From an uncultured Acidimicrobiales bacterium (GTDB lineage: Bacteria > Actinomycetota > Acidimicrobiia > Acidimicrobiales > Aldehydirespiratoraceae), in NCBI GenBank assembly GCA_958296055.1, contig CATQHS010000001.1, positions 1,956,277 to 2,020,276 of the forward strand: DNA of 64,000 nt. The letters run 5' to 3'. This document shows positions 40,037 to 48,774 of the stretch, piece by piece (position 1 is the first letter of the stretch; every line of letters begins with the position of its first letter). The notes under the pieces were generated by a model, which did not search any database, was not told the DNA's origin, and saw nothing but the letters and a program-made list of their open reading frames with translations. A program made the translations under genes and the position numbers.

Positions 40037-40139
40037 TTCAGGACACAGAATACCGGCGCTTGACGCCCCGGGCAGCAAAGCTGCGACCTCCGCTGCTATC
40101 TCCCCCCGCTCGCCCACCAGCCACTCTGTGACTTGGTTC

Positions 40140-40475
40140 GCTGAAGTGGACGCTAGTTGGAAATTTTTTTAGTGGGCTATAATAGCGTGTTGTCTTTCAT
40201 AATGAGATGACTTTCATCCTGGGCTTTTTTGTACCGCGACTGATGGTAATAACAATATCGGGTACGGCGATTTGCCGGAGTTCAGACGCCAGTATGGGTT
40301 TGATAGTTGGGGTTTCTATTTGAATTCTATTTAAAACGGACGGTGTGTTGACTGATGGCAGGTGTGTGACTAAGGTTGCGGCCCGGCGACTGGGTATCAT
40401 GTGCTTCGGGATGGCAATCACGGCGCGCTGGGCGTAACATTGGCCGGAGCGCTCCACCGACTTGGGAGGTCGAAC
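40140..40475. other. AT-rich patch without a convincing gene
   Basis: Composition drops sharply between the SDR and RidA genes, as in the other acquired pieces. TATAAT at 40178-40183 with TTGGAA 15 bases upstream resembles a promoter, but no gene follows it. On the minus strand a 67-residue frame (40197-40400, starting MIPSRRAATL and ending KKPRMKVISL) is open but has no ribosome site and no known pattern. Probably a decayed insert. Confidence 0.45.
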
Positions 40476-40946
40476 ATGGGATACGAGCAGGCCGCACGCG
40501 ACGCCGGAGTGGACTTGGACGTGCCGCTGCTGCGGGCCGGTAACTTCGACACCGTTGCCCAAGTGGGCGACATCCTGTACGTGTCGGGCTCGATCGCCTT
40601 GGCTGAAGGCGGCGGCGGGATCACCCATGTCGGCCACCTCGGCGGCGACTTGGGCCTGGAGGCCGGCCAGGCCAGCGCCCGGGGCGCGGCCGCCGCCATC
40701 TTGGCCTCGGTCCACCAGCACCTCGGTGGCCTCGACCGGGTGAAGCGGGTGGTGCGCCTCACCGGCTACGTGGCCAGCGACCCCGGCTTCAACGACCAGC
40801 CCAAGGTGATCAACGGAGCCAGCGACCTGATGATCAAGGTGTTCGGCCCGGCTGGCCGCCACGCCCGCTCCGCCATCGGGGTGGCCGAACTGCCCCTGGG
40901 CGCGTCGGTGGAGGTGGAGGCTATCTTCGAGATCGCCTCAGACTGA
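40476..40946 (+). CDS. RidA/YjgF-family protein
   Basis: A 156-residue protein. ATG 40476 follows GGGAGG. The family core is visible: FDTVAQVGDILYVSGSIALAEGGG near the start, ILASVHQHLGGLDRVKRVVRLTGYVASDPGF in the middle and ARSAIGVAELPLGASVEVEAIFEIA at the end, with the conserved Arg in ARSAIG and Glu in VEVEAI. RidA hydrolyses reactive enamine/imine intermediates; longer relatives act in catabolism. It is the first of a plus-strand group with GlcG-like and ABM-like proteins. Confidence 0.88.
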   Translation: MGYEQAARDAGVDLDVPLLRAGNFDTVAQVGDILYVSGSIALAEGGGGITHVGHLGGDLGLEAGQASARGAAAAILASVHQHLGGLDRVKRVVRLTGYVASDPGFNDQPKVINGASDLMIKVFGPAGRHARSAIGVAELPLGASVEVEAIFEIASD

Positions 40947-41025
40947 GACGGCGCACTGAACCCGACAACTGACCGCAACCAAGACAACCAACCGTCATCC
41001 GACAACGAAAGGTACAACCACCGAA

Positions 41026-41460
41026 ATGGCCGATCATGTGACCAGCGTCTCCACCATCACCCTCGACGGGGCCAAGCTCGTCGCCGACACCGCCCTGGAC
41101 ACCGCCCGGGACCACGGCTTGGCCGTGTGCGTCGCCGTGGTCAACGCCACCGGCAACCTGGTGCTGGTCCACCGCATGGACGGCGTGGTGGAGATCGCCT
41201 TGGAGAACGCCATCGCCAAGGCCAACGCGGCCATCACCTTCAAGCGCGACACCGGCGCCCTGTCCGACTACTTCCAGCAGGACAACTCGCTCGGGCCGCC
41301 CATGACCTCCCGGCCCCACATCCTGGCTGTCGAGGGCGGCGAGCCGCTCAAGACCTCCGCCGGGACCGTGGTGGGAGCGCTGGGCATCTCCGGGGCCAAG
41401 CACGCCGAAGACGTGGTGTGCTCGAAGGCCGCGGCCGAGGCCTTTGCCGCCGCGAGCTGA
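41026..41460 (+). CDS. GlcG/HbpS family protein
   Basis: A 144-residue protein with no signal peptide. The family pattern is clear: ITLDGAKLVADTALDTARDHGLAVCVAVVNATGNLVLVHRMDG, ENAIAKANAAITFKRDTGAL, and PLKTSAGTVVGALGISGAKHAEDVVCSKAAAEAF. HbpS binds haem and senses redox in Streptomyces; most relatives with GlcG are of unknown role beside oxidative catabolic operons. Downstream of RidA by 79 bases. Confidence 0.88.
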   Translation: MADHVTSVSTITLDGAKLVADTALDTARDHGLAVCVAVVNATGNLVLVHRMDGVVEIALENAIAKANAAITFKRDTGALSDYFQQDNSLGPPMTSRPHILAVEGGEPLKTSAGTVVGALGISGAKHAEDVVCSKAAAEAFAAAS

Positions 41461-41513
41461 CGCCGCCCGCCCGAGACCCCGCAGCCGCTCAGCCGATTCG
41501 ACCAGGGAGCCCC

Positions 41514-41867
41514 ATGACCGAGAACCACGACGATCACGCCAACCCGATCCTGGCCGACCTGCCCGAGGGCTCGTTCGCCTTCCACTACACCCTGCAGGCC
41601 AAGCCGGGCCGGGCCGAAGAGTTCAAGGAAGCCTTCGAGCAGTGGGACCACAGCGACCAGAACATCGTGCACACCACGCCCGGCATCGTGCACGAGGGGG
41701 TCCTCTACCAGAGCGAAGACGACCCGCACCGCTTCTATCTGATCGGCGTCTGGAACCACCGGGAGAACCACCGCAACGTGGTGGCCCGGCTCCTGGAGAT
41801 GCGCCCGGCCTGGATGGACCTGCTCACCGCCGACATCGTCCCCGAGTACTGCCGGATCATCGGCTGA
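41514..41867 (+). CDS. Antibiotic-biosynthesis-monooxygenase (ABM)-like protein
   Basis: A 117-residue protein from ATG 41514 after AGGGAG. Pattern: FAFHYTLQAKPGRAEEFKEAFEQWDHSDQ, IVHEGVLYQSEDDPHRFYLIGVWNHRENHRNVVARL, a ferredoxin-like dimeric alpha/beta fold as in ABM, EthD and haem-degrading proteins. No cofactor residue is sure. It sits between the GlcG-like gene and the large oxidoreductase gene, in line with a small accessory enzyme. Confidence 0.7.
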   Translation: MTENHDDHANPILADLPEGSFAFHYTLQAKPGRAEEFKEAFEQWDHSDQNIVHTTPGIVHEGVLYQSEDDPHRFYLIGVWNHRENHRNVVARLLEMRPAWMDLLTADIVPEYCRIIG

Positions 41868-41924
41868 CCGGCTGACCCCAAGCCGACCGCCGACCCGCAG
41901 GGCGATATAGAGAAGAGCCCCCAG

Positions 41925-44900
41925 ATGCCCGCCCCCGCTCCCGTCCCCGCTGACTTCGACCTCGACCAGAAGTACACGCGGGAGCGGGGCCGGATCCTGC
42001 TGACCGGCATCCAGGCCCTGGTCCGGCTCCCGCTCGATCAGCACCGGGCCGACCGGGCCCGGGGTCTGCGCACCGCCACCTTCATCTCCGGTTACCAGGG
42101 ATCGCCGCTGGGCACGTTCGACATGACCATCGAGCGGAACCTGAAGCTGATGAGCGACCACGACGTGGTGTGGGTGCCGGGCGTGAACGAGGACTTGGCC
42201 GCCACCGCGGTGTGGGGCAGCCAGGAGCCGCTGCTGGGCCCGCTGGACCGCCACGACGGCGTGCTGGGCATGTGGTACGGCAAAGGCCCCGGGGTCGACC
42301 GCTGCGGCGACGCCTTCAAGCACGCCAACTTCAAGGGCGTCGCCCCCAACGGCGGGGTGCTGGCCCTGGCCGGCGACGACCCCATGGCCAAGTCGTCCAC
42401 CCTGCCCACCCACACCGAGCCGACCTTCTACGACGCCCAGATGCCGATCCTGTACCCCGGCTCGGTGCAGGAGATACTCGACCTCGGGCTCCACGGCTTC
42501 GCCCTGTCCCGCTACTCGGGCTTGTGGGTCGGCTTCAAGGTGGTCACCACCATGGCCGACGCCTTGGCCACCGCCGAGGTCGCCCCCGACCGGGTGGTCC
42601 CGGCCGAGCCCGAGCTGGTCATCGGCGGCCAGCGGTGGCGCCACGTCCAGCAGCCCGGTCTGGTCACCCCCATCAGCTTGGGCTTGGAGGCCGAGATCGC
42701 CTACGGGCGCCTGGAGGCGGCCAAGGCCTACGCCGCCGCCAATCGGCTCAACCGCATCAGCGGGGCCCGCTCCGACGCCTGGCTCGGCATCGTGGCCGCC
42801 GGCCGCACTTTCCACGAGCTGAAGCAGGCCCTGGCCGACCTCGGCCTCGACGACGGCGAGCTGAACCGCCGCGGCGTCCGGCTGCTGCAGGTGGGGATGG
42901 TGTGGCCCCTGGAGCCCGAAATCGTGGCCGAGCTGGCCCGGGGCCTCGACGAGATTTTGGTGGTGGACGAGAAGCGGGCCTTCATGGAGCTGTTCGTGCG
43001 GGACGTCCTCTACGGCCGCCCCGACGCCCCTCGCATCGTGGGCAAGCACGACGAGAGCGGCCGCCGCCTGGTCCCCGCCGACGGCGAGCTCACCGCCGAC
43101 CGGATCGCCCCCGTGGTGGCCGCCCGGCTCCGCAACCGGCTGACGCTGCCGGTGATGGAGGCCCGGCTGGCCCTCATCGAGGAGGCCTCCAAAGCGGCCG
43201 GGGCCGAGGTGGATCGCACCCCCTACTTCTGTAGCGGCTGCCCCCACAGCCGCTCCACCGTCGTGCCCGAAGGCTCGATCGCCACCGGGGGAGTGGGCTG
43301 CCACGCCATGGCCCTGTGGATCGACGACCGGGCCCTCACCATCCACCAGATGGGCGGCGAGGGGGCCACCTGGATCGGCCGGGCCCCCTTCACCGACCGG
43401 TCCCACCTGTTCCAGAACCTGGGCGACGGCACCCTGTTCCACTCCGGCAGCCTGGCCGTGCGGGCCGCGGTGGCCGCCGGCGTCAACCTCACCTACAAGA
43501 TCCTCTACAACGGGGCGGTGGCCATGACCGGGGGCCAGCCCGTGGCCGGGGCCATGGGCGTGCCCGAGCTGGCCGCGGCGATGGCCGCCGAGGGCGCGTC
43601 CCGGATCATCGTGTGCAGCGACGACCCCGACCGGTTCGACGGCGCTGGCGCTGGCGCCGGGTCGGGCTCGGGCCTCCCCGCCGGCGCCGACATCTGGTCC
43701 CGGGACCGGCTGGAGGAGGCCCAGCTCGCCCTGCGCGACACCCCGGGCGTGACCGTCCTCATCTACGACCAGCGCTGCGCGGCCGAGAAGCGAAGGGACC
43801 GCAAGCGGGGCGTGATCCCCACTCCCGCCAAGCGGATCTTCATCAACGAGGCGGTCTGCGAGGGCTGCGGCGACTGCGGGGTCAAGAGCCACTGCCTGTC
43901 GGTCCAGCCCGTGGACACCGAGTTCGGCCCCAAGACCCGGATACATCAGTCGTCGTGCAACTTCGACTACACCTGCGTGGAGGGCGACTGCCCGTCGTTC
44001 ATCGAAGTCACCACCGAGCCCCGGGCCGAGCCCCGGCTCCGCCCGGCCCCCCCGCCGCCGCCCGCCGAGATCCCCGAGCCGGTCCGCCCGGCCGTGCCCG
44101 CCTCCGGGTTCTCCGTGTTCATGGCCGGGATGGGCGGCACCGGCGTGGTCACCGCCAGCCAGGTGCTGGCCACTGCCGCCCTGTTGGAAGGGCTCGAGAT
44201 CTCGGGACTGGACCAGACCGGGCTAAGCCAGAAGGGCGGCCCTGTGGTCTCGCACCTGCGCTTGTTCGACGGCCCCGCCGGAGGGTCCAACTACATCGGC
44301 GCCGGGCTGGCCGACTGCTATGTGGGCTTCGACCTGTTGGTGGCGGCCAACCCCCGCAACCTGGCCCGGGCCGCCCCCGAGCGCACCCTGGCCGCGGTGT
44401 CCACCAGCCGGGTGCCCACCGGCGAGATGGTGGCCCACCCCGACGAGGCCTACCCCGACGCCGACGACCTGCTCTTGGCCATCGACCGGGTCACCCGCAA
44501 GGACGACAACGTCCGCCTCGATGCGGTCGGGCTGGCCGAGAGCCTGTTCGGCGATCACATGCAGGCCAACTTCTTGACCCTGGGGGCCGCCTATCAGGCC
44601 GGGGGTGTGCCCGTGCCCGCCGAGGCCATCGGGCGGGCTATCGAGATCAACGGCGTGGCCGTTGCCGCTAACCGGGCCGCTTTCGACTGGGGCCGCGCCT
44701 TGGTGGCTGCCCCTGAGGCGGTGCGGGCCTCGGCGCCCGTCGAAGCGGCCGGGGCCTCGGCGGCGGTCTCGTCCCGTCGGGCCGCAGCCAAGGCCCGGCG
44801 CCTGATCGGGCGGTCGGGCTTGGTCGGTCCCACCGCCGACCTGGCCGAGCGCCGGGCCGCCGATCTGGTCGACTACCAGTCACCCGCGCTGGCCGCCCGC

Positions 44901-45485
44901 TACGTCGAGTTCGTGGCCCGGGTCGCTCGACGCGAGCAGGAGGCGATGGGCCCGGGCGCCGCCGATCTGACCGAGGCGGTGGCCTTCTACCTGTACAAGC
45001 TGATGGCCTACAAGGACGAGTACGAGGTGGCCCGGCTCCATCTCCGGCCCGAGACCGACGCGGCGATAAGGGCCGCCTTCGGCGACGACGCGGCCGGATA
45101 CCGCTTGCTGCTGCACCCGCCGTTCCTGCGGGCTCTGGGACTGAAGCGCAAGCTGGGGTTCGGCCCCCGCTGGCGGCCGGCGCTGAAGCTGCTGCGGGCC
45201 GGGCGGCGGCTGCGCGGCACCCGGCTCGACCCGTTCGGCGCCGCTGCTGTGCGCCGCCTGGAGCGGGCCCTGGTGGACGAGTACCGGGCCATCGTCGAAG
45301 CCGAACTGGACGGCCTGGACCCCGCCGGCTACGACCGGGCTATCAGCTTGGCCCGCACCCCCGACCTGATCCGGGGCTACGAGGAGATCAAGCTGGCCAA
45401 CGTCGAGCGGTTCCGGGAGGCGGTGCGGGCCATCCGCAGCCCGGCGGCCGTGCCGGTGGAGTTGAGCCCCAAGCCAACCGAGTGA
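41925..45485 (+). CDS. Indolepyruvate ferredoxin oxidoreductase-family protein, fused A and B
   Basis: A 1186-residue enzyme. It has, in order, a ThDP pyrimidine-binding domain (TFISGYQGSPLGTFDMTIE), a Cys-rich part CSGCPHSRSTVVPEGSIATGGVGCHAMA with the ThDP phosphate domain (about 435-560), an iron-sulfur region (CEGCGDCGVKSHC about 645, then QSSCNFDYTCVEGDC), and from about 725 the gamma-type domain (MAGMGGTGVVTASQVLATAA). It oxidatively decarboxylates aryl or branched 2-oxo acids to acyl-CoA with ferredoxin as acceptor. A helical C-terminal domain ends the protein. Size fits the single-chain form known in aerobes. Substrate not defined by context. Confidence 0.9.
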   Translation: MPAPAPVPADFDLDQKYTRERGRILLTGIQALVRLPLDQHRADRARGLRTATFISGYQGSPLGTFDMTIERNLKLMSDHDVVWVPGVNEDLAATAVWGSQEPLLGPLDRHDGVLGMWYGKGPGVDRCGDAFKHANFKGVAPNGGVLALAGDDPMAKSSTLPTHTEPTFYDAQMPILYPGSVQEILDLGLHGFALSRYSGLWVGFKVVTTMADALATAEVAPDRVVPAEPELVIGGQRWRHVQQPGLVTPISLGLEAEIAYGRLEAAKAYAAANRLNRISGARSDAWLGIVAAGRTFHELKQALADLGLDDGELNRRGVRLLQVGMVWPLEPEIVAELARGLDEILVVDEKRAFMELFVRDVLYGRPDAPRIVGKHDESGRRLVPADGELTADRIAPVVAARLRNRLTLPVMEARLALIEEASKAAGAEVDRTPYFCSGCPHSRSTVVPEGSIATGGVGCHAMALWIDDRALTIHQMGGEGATWIGRAPFTDRSHLFQNLGDGTLFHSGSLAVRAAVAAGVNLTYKILYNGAVAMTGGQPVAGAMGVPELAAAMAAEGASRIIVCSDDPDRFDGAGAGAGSGSGLPAGADIWSRDRLEEAQLALRDTPGVTVLIYDQRCAAEKRRDRKRGVIPTPAKRIFINEAVCEGCGDCGVKSHCLSVQPVDTEFGPKTRIHQSSCNFDYTCVEGDCPSFIEVTTEPRAEPRLRPAPPPPPAEIPEPVRPAVPASGFSVFMAGMGGTGVVTASQVLATAALLEGLEISGLDQTGLSQKGGPVVSHLRLFDGPAGGSNYIGAGLADCYVGFDLLVAANPRNLARAAPERTLAAVSTSRVPTGEMVAHPDEAYPDADDLLLAIDRVTRKDDNVRLDAVGLAESLFGDHMQANFLTLGAAYQAGGVPVPAEAIGRAIEINGVAVAANRAAFDWGRALVAAPEAVRASAPVEAAGASAAVSSRRAAAKARRLIGRSGLVGPTADLAERRAADLVDYQSPALAARYVEFVARVARREQEAMGPGAADLTEAVAFYLYKLMAYKDEYEVARLHLRPETDAAIRAAFGDDAAGYRLLLHPPFLRALGLKRKLGFGPRWRPALKLLRAGRRLRGTRLDPFGAAAVRRLERALVDEYRAIVEAELDGLDPAGYDRAISLARTPDLIRGYEEIKLANVERFREAVRAIRSPAAVPVELSPKPTE

Positions 45486-45500
45486 CCGCCCGCCGCCGGG

Positions 45501-46061
45501 TCAGTCGGCCTCGGTGATGGTCACTGATTGGATGGTCACGGCTTTGGCGGGGCGGTCGTTGCGGCCGGTCTTCACCTTCTGCATGGCGTCCACCACGTCT
45601 AGGCCGGCCACCACCTGGCCGAACAGCGAGTACTGCGGCGGCAGCCTCGTCCCCGCCGGGCCGCTGACGATGAAGAACTGGCTGCCGTTGGTGTCGGGCC
45701 CGGCGTTGGCCATGGCCACAGACCCGATCTCGTAGCGGCCCGGCTTGGGCAGCTCGTCGGCGAAGCGGTAGCCGGGCCCGCCCCGCCCGGTGCCGTCCGG
45801 GTCGCCGCCCTGGCACATGAAGTCCTTGATGATCCGGTGGAAGATCACCCCGTCGTAGTAGTGGTACCGGGCCAGCACCACGAAGTTGTTGACAGTTCGG
45901 GGCGCGGCGATCGGGTCCAGGGCGATGGCAAGCGACCCCATGGAGGTCTCCATGGCCGCGGTGTAGCGCCGAGCCGGGTCGATGCACATGGGCGGCGGCT
46001 CGCCGAACTTGCGGCGGGCGGGGCTGGACCCGTCGGCGGCGGGGCAGGGGGTGGGGGCCAC
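45501..46061 (-). CDS. Cyclophilin-type peptidyl-prolyl isomerase
   Basis: A 186-residue protein from GTG 46061, with AAGGAGCG upstream. The cyclophilin core is complete: FHRIIKDFMCQGGDPDGTGRGGPGYRF, AMANAGPDTNGSQFFI and FGQVVAGLDVVDAM, with the catalytic Arg in FHRIIKDF. No signal peptide is apparent, so it is a cytoplasmic isomerase that catalyses proline bond rotation in proteins. It converges on the large oxidoreductase gene. Confidence 0.92.
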   Translation of the reverse strand: MAPTPCPAADGSSPARRKFGEPPPMCIDPARRYTAAMETSMGSLAIALDPIAAPRTVNNFVVLARYHYYDGVIFHRIIKDFMCQGGDPDGTGRGGPGYRFADELPKPGRYEIGSVAMANAGPDTNGSQFFIVSGPAGTRLPPQYSLFGQVVAGLDVVDAMQKVKTGRNDRPAKAVTIQSVTITEAD

Positions 46062-46132
46062 GGTGGCGCTCCTTCGCGGCAGCAGGCAGGGACCGGGCGA
46101 CCCTAACCGGGCCGCCGACCGGAGCCGGTGAA

Positions 46133-46138
46133 TATCAT
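46133..46138 (+). promoter_or_regulatory. -10 box TATCAT, likely leaderless start of the carboxylase operon
   Basis: TATCAT ends six bases before GTG 46145, the first gene of the ketone-carboxylase-like group. No ribosome site is seen between. Confidence 0.5.
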
Positions 46139-46144
46139 CGCCGG

Positions 46145-46528
46145 GTGCCCAACGATTCCGCCGCGGGGGAGGACCCCGCCAGCCAGCCCGCCGCTTCCGC
46201 CGGCCCCGACCCCGGGCGGCGGCGGATCACCGAGGCCCTCGACCTCGACGTCGCTGCCCGGCGCTGGGTCTGCAACCGGTGCGGCCGCGACCTGGGCCCG
46301 GCCGACCGCAGCTACAAGGAGGGGTGCCTGCTGTACGACCGGGACCCCCAACAGATCCACGTCCCCTTCGACCCCCCCACCGAGTTCGGGTTCAGCCCCC
46401 ACCCGGACTGGTGCCGGATCGTCGAGGTCTACTGCCCGGGCTGCGCGGTGATGTTCGATGTCGAGTACCTGCCGCCCGGCCATCCCGTCACCCGCGACAT
46501 AGAGCTGGACCTCGATGCCATCGGCTGA
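46145..46528 (+). CDS. Acetone/acetophenone carboxylase gamma-like subunit
   Basis: A 127-residue protein with two cysteine pairs, CNRCG (about 43-47) and CPGC (about 98-101), and the family features YKEGCLLYDRDP, a His-x5-Asp-like region and a final LDLDAIG. This small zinc-binding protein is the gamma subunit of the carboxylase in acetone and acetophenone degradation. It opens the operon and its stop overlaps the A subunit start by 14 bases. The first 30 residues are Pro/Ala-rich and vary. Confidence 0.78.
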   Translation: MPNDSAAGEDPASQPAASAGPDPGRRRITEALDLDVAARRWVCNRCGRDLGPADRSYKEGCLLYDRDPQQIHVPFDPPTEFGFSPHPDWCRIVEVYCPGCAVMFDVEYLPPGHPVTRDIELDLDAIG

Positions 46529-48713
46529 CCTCCCGCCCCCGCACGCCTCACCCGCCCCATCCGGCCCGGCTACCCCGAACCTGCTCGACGTGGACATCGG
46601 GGGCACCTTCACCGACGCCTTCGTGGTGCTGGGAGGCCGTCAGGCCACCGGCAAGTCGCCCACCACCCACGCCGACCTCTCCGACGGCATGTTCGCGGCC
46701 ATCGGCGAAGCGGCCCGCCGGCTCGGCCGCCAGCCCGCCGACGCCTTCGCCGCCGCCGATGTGGTCAAGTACTCCACCACGGTGGGCACCAACGCCCTGA
46801 TCGAGCGCACCGGCCCCAAAGTGGGGCTCATCACCACCGCGGGCCAAGAGGACACCATCCACGTGGCCCGGTCCCGGTCCTGGGCCGACGGGATGCCCTT
46901 GGAGGTGCAGATCGACCGCACCCGGGCCCGCCGCCCCGACGACTTGGTGCCCCGCTCGTTGCGGGTCGGGGTCCGCGAGCGGGTCGACTGCTTCGGGACG
47001 GTGCTGATGCCACTGAGCGCCGACGACGTGCTGGCCGCGGTCGATCACCTGGTTCGCCAGGGGGTGCGGGCCATCGCCGTCTGCCTCACCTGGTCGTTCA
47101 TGAACCCCGCCCACGAGCAGCAGATACGGGAGATCGTCCGGGACGAGTACCCCGACTCCGTCCTGGGCCGGTGCCCGGTGCTGCTGTCCTCGGAGGTGGC
47201 CCCCAAGCTCGACGAGTACCGGCGCAGCATCACCACCATCCTCAGCGCCTTTTTGGCCCCCGACACCGAGGAGCACGTGATCGACCTCGGCCACCGGCTC
47301 CGCTCGGCCGGCTGCCGCAAGCCGCTGCTGGTGGCCCGCAACATCGGGGGAGTGGCCTCGGCCAGCCGGACCACCGCCCTGCACCTGCTGGGCAGCGGCC
47401 CGGTGGCCGGCCTGGCTGGCGCGGCCCGCATGGCCTCCGACTACGGGCTGGACCGGGTGATAACCGCCGACATGGGCGGCACCAGCTTCGACGTGGGCCT
47501 GGTGCTCGACGGCCAGGACCGCAACTACGAGTTCGACCCGGTGATCGACCGGTGGCGGGTCCACCTGCCCGTCATCGCCAACTACTCCATCGGGGCCGGC
47601 GGGGGCTCCGTCGCCTTCGTCACCGACGCGGGCGAGCTGCGGGTGGGGCCCCGCAGCGCCGGGTCGATGCCCGGCCCGGCCTGCTACGCCCAGGGGGGGA
47701 CCGAGCCCACCGTGACCGACGCCGACGTGGTGCTGGGCTACATCGACCCCGACTATTTCTTGGGCGGGGCCATGCCGCTGAGCCGGCGGCTGGCCGAGCG
47801 GGCCCTGCGCCGCCGGATCGCCGACCCGCTCGGCATTGACGCCACCGAGGCCGCCCTGCGGGTCCGCCGGCTGATCGACGGGGTCATGGGCCAGGAGATC
47901 TACCGCCAGACCGCCTTGGAGGGCCACGACCCCCGAGACTTCACCATGTTCGCCTTCGGCGGGGCTGGCCCGGTCCACGCCGCCGACGTGGCCGCTTACA
48001 GCGATGTGGAGACGGTGGCCACCTTCCCCCACGGCAGCGAGCTCAACGCCTACGGCGTGGCCACCATGCCGGTGATGCAGACCTACGAGCGCACCCGGAT
48101 GATCGAGCTGTTCGACGGCGAGGCCCACACCGACGCGGCCGGCGCCTTCAACGAGATGGTGGACGGGCTGGTGGAGCTGGCCGAGCGGGACATGGCCGAG
48201 GAGGGGTTCGGCGCCGGCTCGGTGGCGCTGCGCCTGGAGCTAGACATGAGCTACGGCGGCCAGCACCACACGGTCCGACTCGAGTCGCCCCGGATGCGCT
48301 TGGGCGGCCTCGCGGATGTCGCCGCGGTGTGCGACGCCTTCAACGCCGTCTTCGCCGACGCCTACGGGGCCGGCTCCATCCACCCCTACGGCGGGATACT
48401 GGTGCAGTTGTTCCGGCTGGTGGCCTCGGCGTCGGGCTCGCAGCTCACCGACCGGCCCCGGCTGGCGGCCGCGCCAGCAGCGGCGGCGGCTGGCGGGGAG
48501 AACCGGCCCGAGGCCCGGGAAGTGTGCTGGCCCGGCTCAGGCCCGGCCCTCACCCCGGTGTACGAGCGGGGCCGTCTGCCGGTCGGGTTCTCGACCGAGG
48601 GCCCGGCCCTAGTGTCCGACGTCGACACCACCGTGGCCGTGCCCGGCGGCTGGCACTACGAACTGGACGACCACCGCACCGGCTGGCTGACCCGCACCGG
48701 AGCCCGCCCGTGA
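46515..48713 (+). CDS. Hydantoinase/oxoprolinase A-type subunit of a ketone carboxylase
   Basis: A 732-residue protein from ATG 46515. The N-terminal ASKHA ATPase fold starts DVDIGGTFTDAFVV (about 18-31), then VKYSTTVGTNALIERTGPKVGLITTAG, and the second phosphate motif DMGGTSFDVGLV, with YSIGAGGGSVAF and a C-terminal FGGAGPVHAAD. HyuA/AcxA-type subunits bind ATP and phosphorylate the substrate or activate bicarbonate. Full length for the family. It works with the B-type subunit downstream. Confidence 0.9.
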   Translation: MPSADLPPPHASPAPSGPATPNLLDVDIGGTFTDAFVVLGGRQATGKSPTTHADLSDGMFAAIGEAARRLGRQPADAFAAADVVKYSTTVGTNALIERTGPKVGLITTAGQEDTIHVARSRSWADGMPLEVQIDRTRARRPDDLVPRSLRVGVRERVDCFGTVLMPLSADDVLAAVDHLVRQGVRAIAVCLTWSFMNPAHEQQIREIVRDEYPDSVLGRCPVLLSSEVAPKLDEYRRSITTILSAFLAPDTEEHVIDLGHRLRSAGCRKPLLVARNIGGVASASRTTALHLLGSGPVAGLAGAARMASDYGLDRVITADMGGTSFDVGLVLDGQDRNYEFDPVIDRWRVHLPVIANYSIGAGGGSVAFVTDAGELRVGPRSAGSMPGPACYAQGGTEPTVTDADVVLGYIDPDYFLGGAMPLSRRLAERALRRRIADPLGIDATEAALRVRRLIDGVMGQEIYRQTALEGHDPRDFTMFAFGGAGPVHAADVAAYSDVETVATFPHGSELNAYGVATMPVMQTYERTRMIELFDGEAHTDAAGAFNEMVDGLVELAERDMAEEGFGAGSVALRLELDMSYGGQHHTVRLESPRMRLGGLADVAAVCDAFNAVFADAYGAGSIHPYGGILVQLFRLVASASGSQLTDRPRLAAAPAAAAAGGENRPEAREVCWPGSGPALTPVYERGRLPVGFSTEGPALVSDVDTTVAVPGGWHYELDDHRTGWLTRTGARP

Positions 48714-48774
48714 CCGGGCCGGGAGCCCGGGCCGTCGGCGGCCGGGCCCGTGACCGGATCGCCGGGGGCCGGCT

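Noticed and set aside
41268-43946. 892-residue minus-strand frame
   Set aside because: Antisense of the indolepyruvate oxidoreductase gene, no family pattern.
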